64,000 bases of DNA from JACVRN01 sp963715565. Its GTDB lineage: Bacteria; Acidobacteriota; Blastocatellia; Pyrinomonadales; Pyrinomonadaceae. Position 1 is the stretch's first letter, and each line of letters opens with the position of its first letter. The notes under the pieces were generated by a model. It saw nothing but the letters and a program-made list of their open reading frames with translations, made no database searches and was not told the origin of the DNA. The position numbers and the translations under genes were made by a program. Positions 19,001 to 27,718 of this stretch are shown here, one piece after another. The stretch covers positions 1,240,001-1,304,000 of the forward strand of contig OY970256.1 of NCBI GenBank assembly GCA_963715565.1, given 5' to 3'.

Positions 19001-22000
19001 CACGAGCGCCAACACGTTTATCGGCTTCCAGCCCAAGCCTCCCTTTGTCATGCGCCCGACCACTGCATCCACGACGCTCAAAATTAAAGCTGTGGACATT
19101 CTCGGCAATCTGAGCGCGAACTATGGCTCCTACACGCTCGCCATCGCGAACCCTGCGCCTCCGGCCAGTGCAGCGAGCACCTGGGATGGACAAAACATAA
19201 TCGTGGACTGGCCCGCCTCCGTGAGCGCTGGCGTTGTTGCCTACGAAGTGCAGGACGGCTCAGGCAACGTGCTGGCGACGAATCTACAGGAGCTATTTTT
19301 TAAGCGCACTCCAACATACGGCCAATCGTCCTACACGTTCCGCGCCTTTGCGATCAATCGGATTGGGCTCAAGAGCACGACCTATGCGCAGACGGTGCTC
19401 ACGATGCCCGCGCCGAGCCCGCCCGCTACCGCAGGCGCTGCTTTTAACGGCCTCGAACTCAAGTGGACCTTAACCGCATCTCCGAGTGTGGGTGTGTCTC
19501 ATTACTTGGTGAAAGACGGAAGCGGCACACTGCTGGCGGACAAGATAGGTTTGGAGTGGACGGAAAAGTGCACGTCGGGAGTGGACACGTACACACGCCG
19601 CTTCTACGCCGTCAACAACGCAGGCATCGTCTCAACCTCCTACACCGAGACGACGTTTACAGTGCCAGCGCCGAGCGCCCCGGCGACTTACGTTTTAACG
19701 TGCCTGCTCGAAACTATTGCGCACGACTACACCGCGCCCGCGACGCTGCCGGACGGTCTTGAGTATGAGCTGGCGCGCGCCAACGACGGCACAAACATTA
19801 TCGGGCGGCGCAAGGACTTTCATTTTGACGAGACGGGCTTCCCCAAGACGTCGCGCCTCTACACGCGCTATATCCGCTCCATCAACATCGCCGACAAAAA
19901 GAGCGGGTGGCTCTCCGCTTCAGCGAGTAAGACGGCTCCCGCCGCTCCAACCTTAACGCAGGACACGGCGCGCGCAACTCCCGTCCGCCTGCCTGTGCAG
20001 GTTGCGACCGCAACCAGTAAGTCGCTCATCCGCTCGACCGTGCTCCAGGTGCGCGCGCCCGGTGGCGCGTGGCCGAGCATCGCCTCCGGCACGTCGGGGA
20101 CGTATCGCTTCGCGGGCGCTCCCGGAAGCGTGGACGTGTTGTGGACGGCGGGCGGAGCAGTAGAATTTCGCATCGCGCACGAGGACGACCACTCCGAAAC
20201 GCTCTCCGACCATCAATGGAGCGCGACGCAGAGCTACACCTTTCCCCGCTTCAACGACGGGGCGATTGACCCGGCGAGCGTGTTTCTCAAAAAGAGCGCG
20301 ATGAAGGCTCCCGTCATTTCGGGCGGCGACGTCATTACGTGGACCTCAGACTTCAAGGTGAAATGGAGCGCCGACATTCTCATCACGGGATTGCCGGCAG
20401 CCGTCTCCTCCTCGCACACAATCACCATCGCGGCCAACACGACGGGAACAACCTTAGCGGCGGGAGAGCGCCTCGTGGCCGTGCACACGATGGGCGCGAC
20501 CACTGCCTCGCTCTCCGTCGTTACGCTCTCGACCTATGAGCAGCCGGACGAAACTTCCAACACAACCCACTACCCGCTTTTTGAGCGCGGCGCAGGGAGC
20601 AACGTCCTCAAAACTTATCTCGGGCAGCCGCTCGACCCGGACAGGCAGTTAGACGTTTCAGTTCTCATCCCGCGCCTTACGTCGTTCATCGCGGACCTCA
20701 AGCAGGTCTTAATTGACGACGCTAACATCAACGAGTTGCGCGCCAACAAAATCGTCGCTGACACTCTGGACGCCTTTATCGTGTTTGCCGACTACATCGG
20801 CTCGCGCAACTTTATCGAGCACGGCTCGGCGTCGCCGACGACGGAAACCCTTGAGTGGACGAACCCGACGGGCGGCACAATCCAGTCGGACGGCACTTTC
20901 GTTAAGACGGCCGCAGGCGGCTCGTTCAGTAACGCTGGCGTGAGAGGCGCGCGCTCCCTCTACACGGGCGCGGGCTCGCTCACGATGGCGATGCCGCCCG
21001 TGGGCGCGGGCGGCTCATCGGATGTGTTTTGGGGCTACTCCTACGGCGAGCCTTCATACGCACACACCAACATCGAGTTTGCGATGCGCCATTACAAAGA
21101 CTCCTCGCTCTCGCAGATGTACGTGTATGAGAGCGGAGTCAACAAAATAGGCATAAGCTGCAACGCGACCGACAAAGGAAAGATAGTCATCGGCTCCGAC
21201 AACTCGGTGAAGTATTACAGGGTTTTCGCCGACGGCTCCGAGACGCTTCTGCATACGAGCGTCCTGTCGGCCACCAAGCGCGCGCTCGTGCCAATGGCCG
21301 TCTCCGGCGAGCTGTATTCGGTTATTCCGCAGCTCGAAATCTACGGCTGCAAAGCACCGCTCGCGGGCATTAAAGTTCACCCGCGCAATGCGGTCTATGT
21401 GGGCCTCGACGCGGCGGACGACTTTTACAAGTCGGGCGGAACAAACGACACCTGGGGCGACGCGGGTTTTTCCACGGGCGGAATAGAAGTGCTGCCGGAA
21501 GGGCAGGACGGCGGCATCGAATTCGTCATCAACTCGCTCACAACTGAGTCGCACATGGTTGGGTTGTCCACGACGGACGCCGACCAAAACTACGCCTCCA
21601 TCGGGTGGGCGGCGCTGGTGCATCTCGGTAACCTTACAATCTACGAGTCGGGCACGGCGCGCACGGGAACGCAGGCGCTCACGGTGGGCGACCGCATCCG
21701 CATCGCGCGCGAAGGCGGCGTAATTGTTTACCGCCGCAACGGCGTAATCTATTACACGTCCACGGTCTCATCCACCGGCGCGCAGCTCATCGTGGACACG
21801 TCCCTGTATAAGCTCAACTCCTACACCAAGAGCTTGCGCCTCTTCAAAGCGGGAGCGCTCGGGCAGGGCTGGCAGGCGACCCCCAACGGCCCCGCCGCCT
21901 TTAACAACGGTGTGTCCATTCTGGATGTTTTAGTTGACGACCTGCGCGCGCGCTCCGTGGCGCTCTTTAACAGCAACGGCGTTTTCCTCTCCACAGACGC

Positions 22001-23345
22001 GGACGTCGTGCTCCCGCACAAAATCACGGCCATCAAGCTTGAGTCTTACGGCTTCCCCGACGACGGGCTGGACGAGTGCACCTATCAAATCTCAGTCGCG
22101 TGGCCCATGGACACGGACGACTACGCGAACACGAAATCTGTGCGTCAGTGCCAGGTGCGCGTGCTCAATCATTTCCACGAGGAAGTGAGAGGGGCGCAGA
22201 AGTTTACTTTTCTCGGAGACGGGACGTGCGCCGAAGGGCGTTACAAGTGGAAGTATGCGCACCCCGCAGAGGAGGCCGTTTTCGCGCTCAAGTTTTACAA
22301 CGGCTTTGGCTGGTCCAAGGAAGAAGTGTACATGCGCGGCGGGATTGTTTACCTCAAGCTCTCGGACGTGCCGCGATCGAGGCGCACGACGAGCCCGCAG
22401 GAATTAAACGTCGGGCGAGCGCCGAAGGGCGCGTCGTTCGGCTGGCGGCTGGCGGCTGACTCCGCAGGAGCGCAAAGCATCCACTTCCGCAAAGCCGGTC
22501 AAACGGCGTGGCAGGACTCAAACGTCAACCTCGGCTCGACCATCAACGAGACCGCCCTGCCCAATACCACAAACTTTACAACGGGCACGCCCGCGACGTG
22601 GGCCGAAGCCTTGAGTTCTAACACATGGTACGAAGTGCGCGTTAAGAACACGACGACGGGCGAATACAGCAACATCGTCCGCTTCAAGACGCACGCGCCT
22701 TATGTCGCCGGTTATCACGCGGACGAGGCTCCGTTCCAGCTCCGCGCGCTCGTCGCCTCGAGCACGAGCGTCACGCTCTCGATGGAGTCCAACCCCGTCA
22801 ACTTTACGCAGTCGGACGACCTCATTCTTTACCGGCTCAAGCATTCGGACGGAACCCTCACGAAGATCACCAGCATCGTCGGAACTGCGCCGCCCTCCGC
22901 CTACTCCAAAACGGACACGGTGACGGCAGGGGAAACCTACACCTATTGGGTCGTCTTCAATAACAACGGCACGTCAAAATCCATCGGGAGCGAACCCGTC
23001 ACGATCACCATGCCGCAGAGTTCCAACAAAGACCCCTACGGCTTTTACCCAGCCGCGTCGGGCTGGAATAACGGAGCGCCGAAAATTACCTGGAAGTGGT
23101 CGCTCGGCTCATCCACGGGCAACATCACTTTTCAGTGGGCCTACTACGACGCCGCGTTCCAGGCGAGCCCCACATGGACGGACGTGTCGCTGGGTTCCAC
23201 GACCGCCACGGAATACACGCTCAACTACACGCCCAACGCCGCCAACGACGCGATTATCGCGCGCGTGAAGGTGGCGGACGCGGGCACGCTCCCGTCAAAC
23301 ACTGCGCTCGGTTCGGGCGGAGGCCCTGAGACCCGCGACTACTAA
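16080..23345 (+). CDS. Giant tail tip / host-specificity protein (GTA gp15, gpJ-like)
   Basis: 2421 aa, GTG start with GGAGG at 16069-16073. N-terminal domain ('AAAIGAAVSAASYSINYALA', 'MIPIILGGLPADPADVAHGM') and a central part ('GRSFVVLEKFDYSRYGRVPN', 'LDWTQKNGKL', then 'FTVPHTYAPLVPTDVVEV') match the tip/baseplate proteins of gene transfer agent-type tails. A Gly-rich insert (about 92-107) and Pro-rich linker (about 275-320) follow. From about 840 on there are at least six fibronectin-III-like beta repeats, then lectin-like beta-rich domains (about 1560-1960) and more FnIII-like repeats to the end. It should bind the host surface and form the tip with the hub. Confidence 0.9.
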   Translation: MAEIAIAAAIGAAVSAASYSINYALAPKQQPTERGRLQGMVQVQDSSYGQMIPIILGGLPADPADVAHGMRVAGNIIWMSNVRKHENTTPATGGGGGGKGGGGGSSATTTITYDGDLAIMLGEGELELLALYADADLIFDNRYGALNSYEGEDASNTRAGTTSVQNYSTASAGQELTLNPSASVQFNNVRSASAATRELTIRYRTGNVPAMAATLWVNGVSQSITLPASNESFISFTIAVALVQGTNTIKIQNNSPTYNLGIDRILCYAGVAGETPPTGTVPLPGSGTVNPTLPPDNPIDPFLPPDPTSPIAMPKNPDERFNFVASMNAEGEMAATLVAGAYSSMRFYAGTETQGIDPIIEADLGVGKTPAYLGRSFVVLEKFDYSRYGRVPNFTAVVRNKNVRTLAQVLTTLAARSNVDASDLDVTAFASTYVRGLGLFNRTSLKQVSENTLAKVFALDWTQKNGKLTAVQRSGTAAYTIPQEHLGYTSSTGKRKGGVSSKIKSKLKLSETNLPRRIDVKAFDPGRDFEINTGSAWRQVVNSQVQRTEELNIVLTSAEMKQVARRLLKTAWREEREDVSFTVPHTYAPLVPTDVVEVSDGVKTLTVRIKEITGAIPGSLTIAGVPVKQADYSIPLAPITPYVPPPVRLPATVIGTFINVGFLRDRDTYDGRMGYYVAATSLGNGDYRSANVYRNRGTGWELVCELPQQATMGRMVTTLNSGSTTADVDIYGTGELESYDAGAVAEGSGYVVSGDEVYQYTSATPIAGGAGNRWRLSGLTNRGARNTSGAVNAHVANERFVLLNNALRFVAVEMTENAVARPHKFVALGMGIDDAPEVSFTWTGAPLTPPTPSGLAASVIANKLRWSWNPVADPNRIFSHYEAYRDAGLTQLLYSGDNTYFTEDIQTGVNSYTVYLVAVAKVSLLKSAPTALTSLITAVPDVTGFTATWDGLDSSWTWTEVANVQDRVVGYNLYTSANTFIGFQPKPPFVMRPTTASTTLKIKAVDILGNLSANYGSYTLAIANPAPPASAASTWDGQNIIVDWPASVSAGVVAYEVQDGSGNVLATNLQELFFKRTPTYGQSSYTFRAFAINRIGLKSTTYAQTVLTMPAPSPPATAGAAFNGLELKWTLTASPSVGVSHYLVKDGSGTLLADKIGLEWTEKCTSGVDTYTRRFYAVNNAGIVSTSYTETTFTVPAPSAPATYVLTCLLETIAHDYTAPATLPDGLEYELARANDGTNIIGRRKDFHFDETGFPKTSRLYTRYIRSINIADKKSGWLSASASKTAPAAPTLTQDTARATPVRLPVQVATATSKSLIRSTVLQVRAPGGAWPSIASGTSGTYRFAGAPGSVDVLWTAGGAVEFRIAHEDDHSETLSDHQWSATQSYTFPRFNDGAIDPASVFLKKSAMKAPVISGGDVITWTSDFKVKWSADILITGLPAAVSSSHTITIAANTTGTTLAAGERLVAVHTMGATTASLSVVTLSTYEQPDETSNTTHYPLFERGAGSNVLKTYLGQPLDPDRQLDVSVLIPRLTSFIADLKQVLIDDANINELRANKIVADTLDAFIVFADYIGSRNFIEHGSASPTTETLEWTNPTGGTIQSDGTFVKTAAGGSFSNAGVRGARSLYTGAGSLTMAMPPVGAGGSSDVFWGYSYGEPSYAHTNIEFAMRHYKDSSLSQMYVYESGVNKIGISCNATDKGKIVIGSDNSVKYYRVFADGSETLLHTSVLSATKRALVPMAVSGELYSVIPQLEIYGCKAPLAGIKVHPRNAVYVGLDAADDFYKSGGTNDTWGDAGFSTGGIEVLPEGQDGGIEFVINSLTTESHMVGLSTTDADQNYASIGWAALVHLGNLTIYESGTARTGTQALTVGDRIRIAREGGVIVYRRNGVIYYTSTVSSTGAQLIVDTSLYKLNSYTKSLRLFKAGALGQGWQATPNGPAAFNNGVSILDVLVDDLRARSVALFNSNGVFLSTDADVVLPHKITAIKLESYGFPDDGLDECTYQISVAWPMDTDDYANTKSVRQCQVRVLNHFHEEVRGAQKFTFLGDGTCAEGRYKWKYAHPAEEAVFALKFYNGFGWSKEEVYMRGGIVYLKLSDVPRSRRTTSPQELNVGRAPKGASFGWRLAADSAGAQSIHFRKAGQTAWQDSNVNLGSTINETALPNTTNFTTGTPATWAEALSSNTWYEVRVKNTTTGEYSNIVRFKTHAPYVAGYHADEAPFQLRALVASSTSVTLSMESNPVNFTQSDDLILYRLKHSDGTLTKITSIVGTAPPSAYSKTDTVTAGETYTYWVVFNNNGTSKSIGSEPVTITMPQSSNKDPYGFYPAASGWNNGAPKITWKWSLGSSTGNITFQWAYYDAAFQASPTWTDVSLGSTTATEYTLNYTPNAANDAIIARVKVADAGTLPSNTALGSGGGPETRDY

Positions 23346-23364
23346 AGAGAGAGAGAGAACACAC

Positions 23365-23667
23365 ATGATCAAAGTTGACGCTTCCGCCTTAACGCTCATC
23401 GAGCGCGACGCCATTGAGCGCCTGCTGGCGCAGATCTACCCGGAGGCCGCGCCGGACTCGCTTGAGGAGCTGCCCGCGCGCCCGACCGTTGAGCAATACT
23501 TCACCGAGCAATTACAGACGCAGGTAAACAACATCACGGCGTCTTACGTCAAGAGCAAGCTGCCGGAGCTAGAGCCCGTGGCGTTCGATTTCCTGAGCGT
23601 CCCGCCCGAGGCGCGCAACAAGTTGCTCGCCGATCTACGTGCTGCCAGAGAGCAGGCGGCCCAATAA
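23365..23667 (+). CDS. Hypothetical protein, end of late operon
   Basis: 100 aa behind a GAGAGAGAGAG ribosome site. Acidic and helical with a middle amphipathic region ('YFTEQLQTQVNNITASYVKS'); no membrane segment. As the last + strand late gene it may be a small tail-tip accessory or lysis-associated protein, but nothing specific is visible. It ends 2 nt from the convergent next gene. Confidence 0.6.
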   Translation: MIKVDASALTLIERDAIERLLAQIYPEAAPDSLEELPARPTVEQYFTEQLQTQVNNITASYVKSKLPELEPVAFDFLSVPPEARNKLLADLRAAREQAAQ

Positions 23668-23668
23668 T

Positions 23669-23920
23669 CTATCGGGCCTGTTGCTGCGTCTGCCGTCGCC
23701 TTTCTTCCTCCGCCCGGCGCAGCTCTTCCTGTTGCTCCGGCGGCAGCGCCTTAACAGCCACGCACCGCATCCAGACCTGATAGCACTGCTGGTCGGCCCT
23801 GATGCGTGCGGCCTGATCAACGAGCCTTCGCTGGCGGTAAAGGAAGACGCCCGACGTGATGCTCGCCGCGACGACGCACCCGGCGAGGAAGGCGATTACG
23901 AGCTTGAGCTTTTGATTCAT
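23669..23920 (-). CDS. Small single-pass membrane protein (spanin-like?)
   Basis: 83 aa. One N-terminal membrane helix (about residues 6-26, 'LVIAFLAGCVVAASITSGVF') and a soluble charged tail with two Cys and a Glu/Arg/Gln coiled-coil end. This shape is that of inner-membrane spanins or other phage lysis accessories, and it sits at the edge of the late operon; but it is on the opposite strand. No endolysin or holin was found nearby, so the lysis role is speculative. Confidence 0.55.
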   Translation of the reverse strand: MNQKLKLVIAFLAGCVVAASITSGVFLYRQRRLVDQAARIRADQQCYQVWMRCVAVKALPPEQQEELRRAEEERRRQTQQQAR

Positions 23921-23937
23921 TTGAGGCCTCTTCGCTG

Positions 23938-24020
23938 AAGGTTTGCTACTCCCGCAAATTACCGCGCCCCCCGGCGCATGTGCTACTTCAACTTTTTACC
24001 AAAGTTGAAGCACAAGAAAG
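23938..24020 (+). repeat. Long inverted repeat, copy A
   Basis: 83 bases that are the reverse complement of 44,881-44,963 with 3 mismatches. Contains CTTCAACTTT/AAAGTTGAAG (23986-23995 and 24001-24010), a perfect 10-bp hairpin. On this strand it also opens a 19-codon frame (ATG 23978, stop 24037) whose peptide MCYFNFLPKLKHKK is the N-terminus of the gene at copy B. It lies at the junction of late and early operons, just before the terminator. Confidence 0.85.
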
Positions 24021-24038
24021 TCAGACAGAAGAAGTAAA

Positions 24039-24076
24039 GAGAGGGCCGGAGGCTTTATTCAGCCTCCGGCCCTCTC
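24039..24076. terminator. Bidirectional terminator between late and early operons
   Basis: Perfect 16-bp stem GAGAGGGCCGGAGGCT / AGCCTCCGGCCCTCTC with a 6-nt loop. On the - strand it lies 23 nt after the stop of the last early gene. It separates the convergent late (+) and early (-) transcripts. An A/T-rich flank exists on both sides but no long U run. Confidence 0.8.
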
Positions 24077-24098
24077 AAACTTTGTTGTGAATGAAGTG

Positions 24099-24404
24099 TT
24101 AGTAGCGAGCGGTCTCCGCGCCAGCGCCGTGTGTCGCGAAGATGCCGAGCTTCTGAAAGACGAGCGGGACGTAAGTTTCGTTGGCCGGGACTTTGAGCAC
24201 CGAGCCGTCGCCGCCTATCGCCTCGCATTCAAACCAGCCGCGCTCGTTGAAACTTTTGACTTGCAATTCAGTTGTGCCGGTTCCGCCCTCATCCCCCTGC
24301 TGCGGAATGCGGATGTTCTTTTGCTTGAGCATCGGGTTAAGGTTCGTGGCGAACGCCCGCAAAACTTCATCGGGGTTAATGTTCGGGTCTTCGGTTGGAT
24401 TCAT
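24099..24404 (-). CDS. Hypothetical early protein
   Basis: 101 aa with AAGGAG upstream of the ATG. N-terminal acidic/Asn-rich helix and a beta-rich middle containing 'FNERGWFECEAIGGDGSVLK'. It is the terminal gene of the early operon and is followed by the terminator. Separated by about 120 nt from the next gene upstream, so it may have its own promoter. Not recognised. Confidence 0.65.
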   Translation of the reverse strand: MNPTEDPNINPDEVLRAFATNLNPMLKQKNIRIPQQGDEGGTGTTELQVKSFNERGWFECEAIGGDGSVLKVPANETYVPLVFQKLGIFATHGAGAETARY

Positions 24405-24527
24405 AAAAATCAGCTCCTTAAAGTTAAGAGGTTGAGATGGATGCCGCCTGAAGACGGCGCGTGTGTTCGAGCAAGAATAGCATGTTACATAAATTATTCA
24501 ACAGTCTAAACGCCCTGAGCAAAAAAA

Positions 24528-25259
24528 TTATTGCCGTGATTTTTGGAGGTCTGTCAGGAACTCCCGTACTGCGGGCGGAGGGTCGCAGCCCGGTTTGCCA
24601 GTGCAGTGATAGACGTTTGTGCCGTCCATGCGCTCCGCGACGAGGCAGACGGAGCAGGGAGACCAAGGCTTGTGCACGAGCTGCGCGAGGCCGCGTATCA
24701 TTTCCTCCGCCGTCACGCCCGCCTGCGCGAGCGCTCGCAAGCCCTGATCAATTGCGCCATACTCCCGCAGCTTGTGCTCCGCGACGTCGCGCTCTCCCCG
24801 CGCCTCGTTGCGCTCCCTGATCAAGCCTGCGACCTGCGAGCGCAGCCCTTTGGCTTCCAGGTCGTGCTCGCAATCCCACTCGATGGCGTGCGTGTTGCCG
24901 TAGGAGTCTTTGACCGTCTCGCGCACGACGTCGAGACACTGCGGTTCCGGCCTCACGATGATCACCGCGCCCGGACTAACGCCCGCCAGCTCCTTGCGGA
25001 CTTCAACGAGCGCACGTTTTAACTCCTTGCGCATGCACTCCCGTAGCTTCTGAGCGAGTTTTTCGCGCCTGTACTCTGCTATTACTGCGCACGCATGCAG
25101 AACGTGTTGAAAAGCCCGCACGCGCCAGGCGAGAACGTAACCGAGGAGAGCGCCCGCGGCGCGCGGCTCTCCGAAGGCAACACAGAGCAGAGCGGAGAGC
25201 ACGAAGACGAGTTGCACGAGGCGCGCGTCTAAAAAGGGTTGTTCCTCAAGTTCATCCAT
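24528..25259 (-). CDS. Membrane-anchored protein with C-terminal Cys cluster
   Basis: 243 aa. Two N-terminal hydrophobic segments (about residues 14-29 and 34-60), a long charged coiled coil (about 65-190) and a C-terminal zinc-finger-like group: 'SPCSVCLV' with 'YHCTGKPGCDPP'. The hydrophobic start overlaps the gene upstream by 8 bases. It could tether a nucleic-acid activity to the membrane. Family not recognised. Confidence 0.6.
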   Translation of the reverse strand: MDELEEQPFLDARLVQLVFVLSALLCVAFGEPRAAGALLGYVLAWRVRAFQHVLHACAVIAEYRREKLAQKLRECMRKELKRALVEVRKELAGVSPGAVIIVRPEPQCLDVVRETVKDSYGNTHAIEWDCEHDLEAKGLRSQVAGLIRERNEARGERDVAEHKLREYGAIDQGLRALAQAGVTAEEMIRGLAQLVHKPWSPCSVCLVAERMDGTNVYHCTGKPGCDPPPAVREFLTDLQKSRQ

Positions 25260-25635
25260 CGCTCTCTCTCCTTCCCGGATGCTCCTCTATCTGGAGTTTG
25301 CGTCGGTCGTCGTCGCCCTCCTTGAAATCTGTAAACAGCTTGAGGATGGCCGGACGCTGGTGGCGCACCGCGAGCGTGCGCCACTTCTCAGGCATTCCGT
25401 GATCATCTTCGACGACGAGCGCATAACCAATGAGTTTCTGTGCCGTGCGCATAAAGGTTCGCGTGAGTCGCATATAAACTACAACCTCGCCCGCGACGAT
25501 GCGCTGCACATAAGAGGAATAGCCGGTCTCCTGCACGGTATCCCAGAGGCGGAACACTGCGAGGTGACGCCCATCCGAGAGACGGCGCTGGGCGATTACG
25601 TCTTCGACATCTGGTACACAGTGGAAACCGCTCAT
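25252..25635 (-). CDS. Hypothetical early protein
   Basis: 127 aa. Alternating beta/charged segments ('GRHLAVFRLWDTVQETGYSS', 'EVVVYMRLTRTF'); no membrane segment. Starts at an ATGA overlap with the upstream gene and overlaps the downstream one, so its translation is coupled on both sides. Not recognised. Confidence 0.6.
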   Translation of the reverse strand: MSGFHCVPDVEDVIAQRRLSDGRHLAVFRLWDTVQETGYSSYVQRIVAGEVVVYMRLTRTFMRTAQKLIGYALVVEDDHGMPEKWRTLAVRHQRPAILKLFTDFKEGDDDRRKLQIEEHPGRRESDG

Positions 25636-25856
25636 TTGTTTCTTCCTCTGGCTTGAGAATTCACGTGGCGCTCGATTTCGATCATGAGTAGTTTTCTTTC
25701 CGCAACGTCGCGCCGCTCGTGCGCCGCTTTCAGTTTAAGGATCAGCCGCTCGCCCTCCACGTCCTTGAGGCTTCTCGCTGCGGCTAACATCAAACCCAGG
25801 ATGAAAGCAGAGAGAGGCTCAAGATCAACTCGCTTCGTTTGAAATCCAGCGCTCAT
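25632..25856 (-). CDS. Small helical early protein
   Basis: 74 aa, mostly helical, with a central hydrophobic stretch ('LSAFILGLMLAAARSL') that may be amphipathic rather than membrane-spanning, then a Lys/Arg/Glu helix. It lies 11 nt downstream of the ATPase gene and overlaps the next by 4 nt. Possibly an accessory of the ATPase; no motif supports a function. Confidence 0.55.
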   Translation of the reverse strand: MSAGFQTKRVDLEPLSAFILGLMLAAARSLKDVEGERLILKLKAAHERRDVAERKLLMIEIERHVNSQARGRNK

Positions 25857-25867
25857 CCCGGTTGCTC

Positions 25868-27718
25868 CTATCTCAGCCCTTCCGGAAAGAGCATGTCGGT
25901 CGCGACCACATTCCCAGGCCCGCTGTAATTAATCAGCCCGAGCGAGCGCATGTGGCTGAGTCCGTTCTTGAACGCCTTTGTCGTCAGGGCGTAATTAGCA
26001 GCTTTGGCGAGTTCAGTCCGCGTCACCGGGTCGGGGTAGACGTCAATTAACAACCGCAGCATCGTCTGCTCCGGTCCCGATAGGCGCTCGAACCATGCTT
26101 TGTGTAGGGCTTGGCGGTCGGGGACGACTACTGAGCCGGAGGCGAGAGGACGCCCTTCACCCGTGAGCGCGACGGTTCCTGGACCGTCGTATTCAATTAG
26201 GCCGCGCGTGTTGAGCGAGCTTAAGCTATTCTTAAATGCTTTGGTCGTCGCCGCGTATCCAACAAAGGCCGCAAGGTTGCTCCTCTTCATGTTCGACTTG
26301 CCGAGCGATTCAAAGCTCAGCAGCGTATCGAGGATGCGCTGTTCCGGGCCGGTAAGTTGACCGTCGCCCTCTTCCACTGTCCGCCGCGGCGGCGGGGCAT
26401 CAACCGCGCGCCGAGTTGGTGCAGCCGCTCGCCGGGAAGGATGAGGAGGCGGCATAGGCGGCGGCATTACTGGCGGAGGCGCTGCGGCTCGTGCTAAAGC
26501 ATCGGAGAGCTGGTGCGCTTTGTTCTTCACGTCCCATCGTGCCGCGTCAAACTTCTCGAAGAAATCGGCCAGCATCTTTTCTACTTTGCTCGAATCTTCA
26601 ATAATGCTCTCAAGCTTCTTAATCGCCGATTCAAACCGCTTCAGCTCAGCCGGTTTGATGACAGGCACTGCAACCTGTTTGGTGACAGCTTGGGCGCGCG
26701 CTTTCCCAAGCTCCGTTTCGAGGCGCTCCTTTGCGCGTTCCAGTTCCTTGTTCAGTCTTCCGGCGCGCGCTAACTGCTCAAGAAGTTTTTCGGGATCCCT
26801 CTTTTCGGCCTCTTCAATGACGTCCTCCATCTCCTCAGTTATCGCGGCCACGTCCACAGGCGAAAGCTTACGCGGCTCGACGCGGCGCGCCCCGACCTCG
26901 GGTGTGGCCGAAGAGTCGAAAGTTTTCTTTTCGAGGATGTGGAAAGTGTCGGAGACCTTGAGCCAGCGCGGGCTCCAGATGTGCGCGAGTCCCGTCTCCA
27001 GCGTGGGCAGCAGCTCCTTTAATCTGCTTGCCACTTCGCGGTCGGCGTCCTTGATGAGCTTTTCCATCGTGTCGCGCTCTTGCAGCCCGGTCATCTGGAA
27101 AGCAAACCAGCACTCGCACATGTTTAAAACTTTCTTATTAATCTCCTGCGGTCGCTGGCCGCACAGCACCATCCCGACTCCTTTCGAGCGGAGTTGCTTC
27201 CCGACGCGCTCAAAGGCGGCAAGCATCTTCGGCTCATAACTTCCTGCGCCGGTGGAAGGGTTCTGCGGGATAAAGTCTTGTGCCTCGTCAATCATGAGCG
27301 ACATCGCTCCCGGCTGCCGCTTCTTGCGCTCGAATAAGCGTGTGGCAAAGTCGTAACCGAACCGGGCCAGCTCCGATGAGATGAACTCGGAGACATCGAG
27401 CACTGCCGAATAATCCCCGTCTACCAGCAGATCGGCGATACGCCGTCCCATATCAGGCTTGAGGGGAATGTCGCCGTGGTCGCCGCCGAAAACAGGAATC
27501 GAGTAAGCGGGAGTCTTGCCGTCGGCCATTAACCGAAGTCCCCACGCCTCTCCTTTCGGATCAAGGATGACGACTTGCGCTCGCGCATCGAGCATCATTT
27601 CGGCGAGCTTCGTCATGCAATAGCTTTTGCCAGAGCCGGTCATCCCGAGCACAGCGATCTTCTGCGTGACGGCATCAAGGGGCAGGGAGAGATTTTTAGC
27701 GATTTGAAGTTGTTTCAT
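25868..27718 (-). CDS. HerA/FtsK-like ATPase with duplicated winged-helix tail
   Basis: 616 aa. Walker A 'GMTGSGKSY' at residues 25-33, Walker B 'SLMIDEAQDF' near 140-149 and a sensor-like 'LCGQRPQEINK' region place it with HerA/DUF87 P-loop ATPases that pump or translocate DNA. A coiled coil (about 290-430) and a Pro-rich linker follow. The C-terminus carries two copies of one winged-helix-like domain (about 465-530 and 545-612), each with 'ALTTKAFKNGLS'-type helices. HerA-family genes are unusual in phage early operons. A role in DNA transport, recombination, or competition with host nucleases (HerA-SIR2/DUF4297 types) is possible; no partner nuclease is adjacent. Confidence 0.82.
   Translation of the reverse strand: MKQLQIAKNLSLPLDAVTQKIAVLGMTGSGKSYCMTKLAEMMLDARAQVVILDPKGEAWGLRLMADGKTPAYSIPVFGGDHGDIPLKPDMGRRIADLLVDGDYSAVLDVSEFISSELARFGYDFATRLFERKKRQPGAMSLMIDEAQDFIPQNPSTGAGSYEPKMLAAFERVGKQLRSKGVGMVLCGQRPQEINKKVLNMCECWFAFQMTGLQERDTMEKLIKDADREVASRLKELLPTLETGLAHIWSPRWLKVSDTFHILEKKTFDSSATPEVGARRVEPRKLSPVDVAAITEEMEDVIEEAEKRDPEKLLEQLARAGRLNKELERAKERLETELGKARAQAVTKQVAVPVIKPAELKRFESAIKKLESIIEDSSKVEKMLADFFEKFDAARWDVKNKAHQLSDALARAAAPPPVMPPPMPPPHPSRRAAAPTRRAVDAPPPRRTVEEGDGQLTGPEQRILDTLLSFESLGKSNMKRSNLAAFVGYAATTKAFKNSLSSLNTRGLIEYDGPGTVALTGEGRPLASGSVVVPDRQALHKAWFERLSGPEQTMLRLLIDVYPDPVTRTELAKAANYALTTKAFKNGLSHMRSLGLINYSGPGNVVATDMLFPEGLR

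Noticed and set aside
18246..19193. 315-aa - strand open frame inside the tip protein gene
   Set aside because: Arg-rich mirror frame of a confident + strand gene.
1..23667. Gene transfer agent cluster instead of a phage
   Set aside because: The tail order is GTA-like, but linked early, repressor and integrase genes show a temperate phage.
26520..27239. 239-aa + strand open frame opposite the HerA-like gene
   Set aside because: Ser/Arg-rich mirror frame; the - strand gene has clear Walker motifs.
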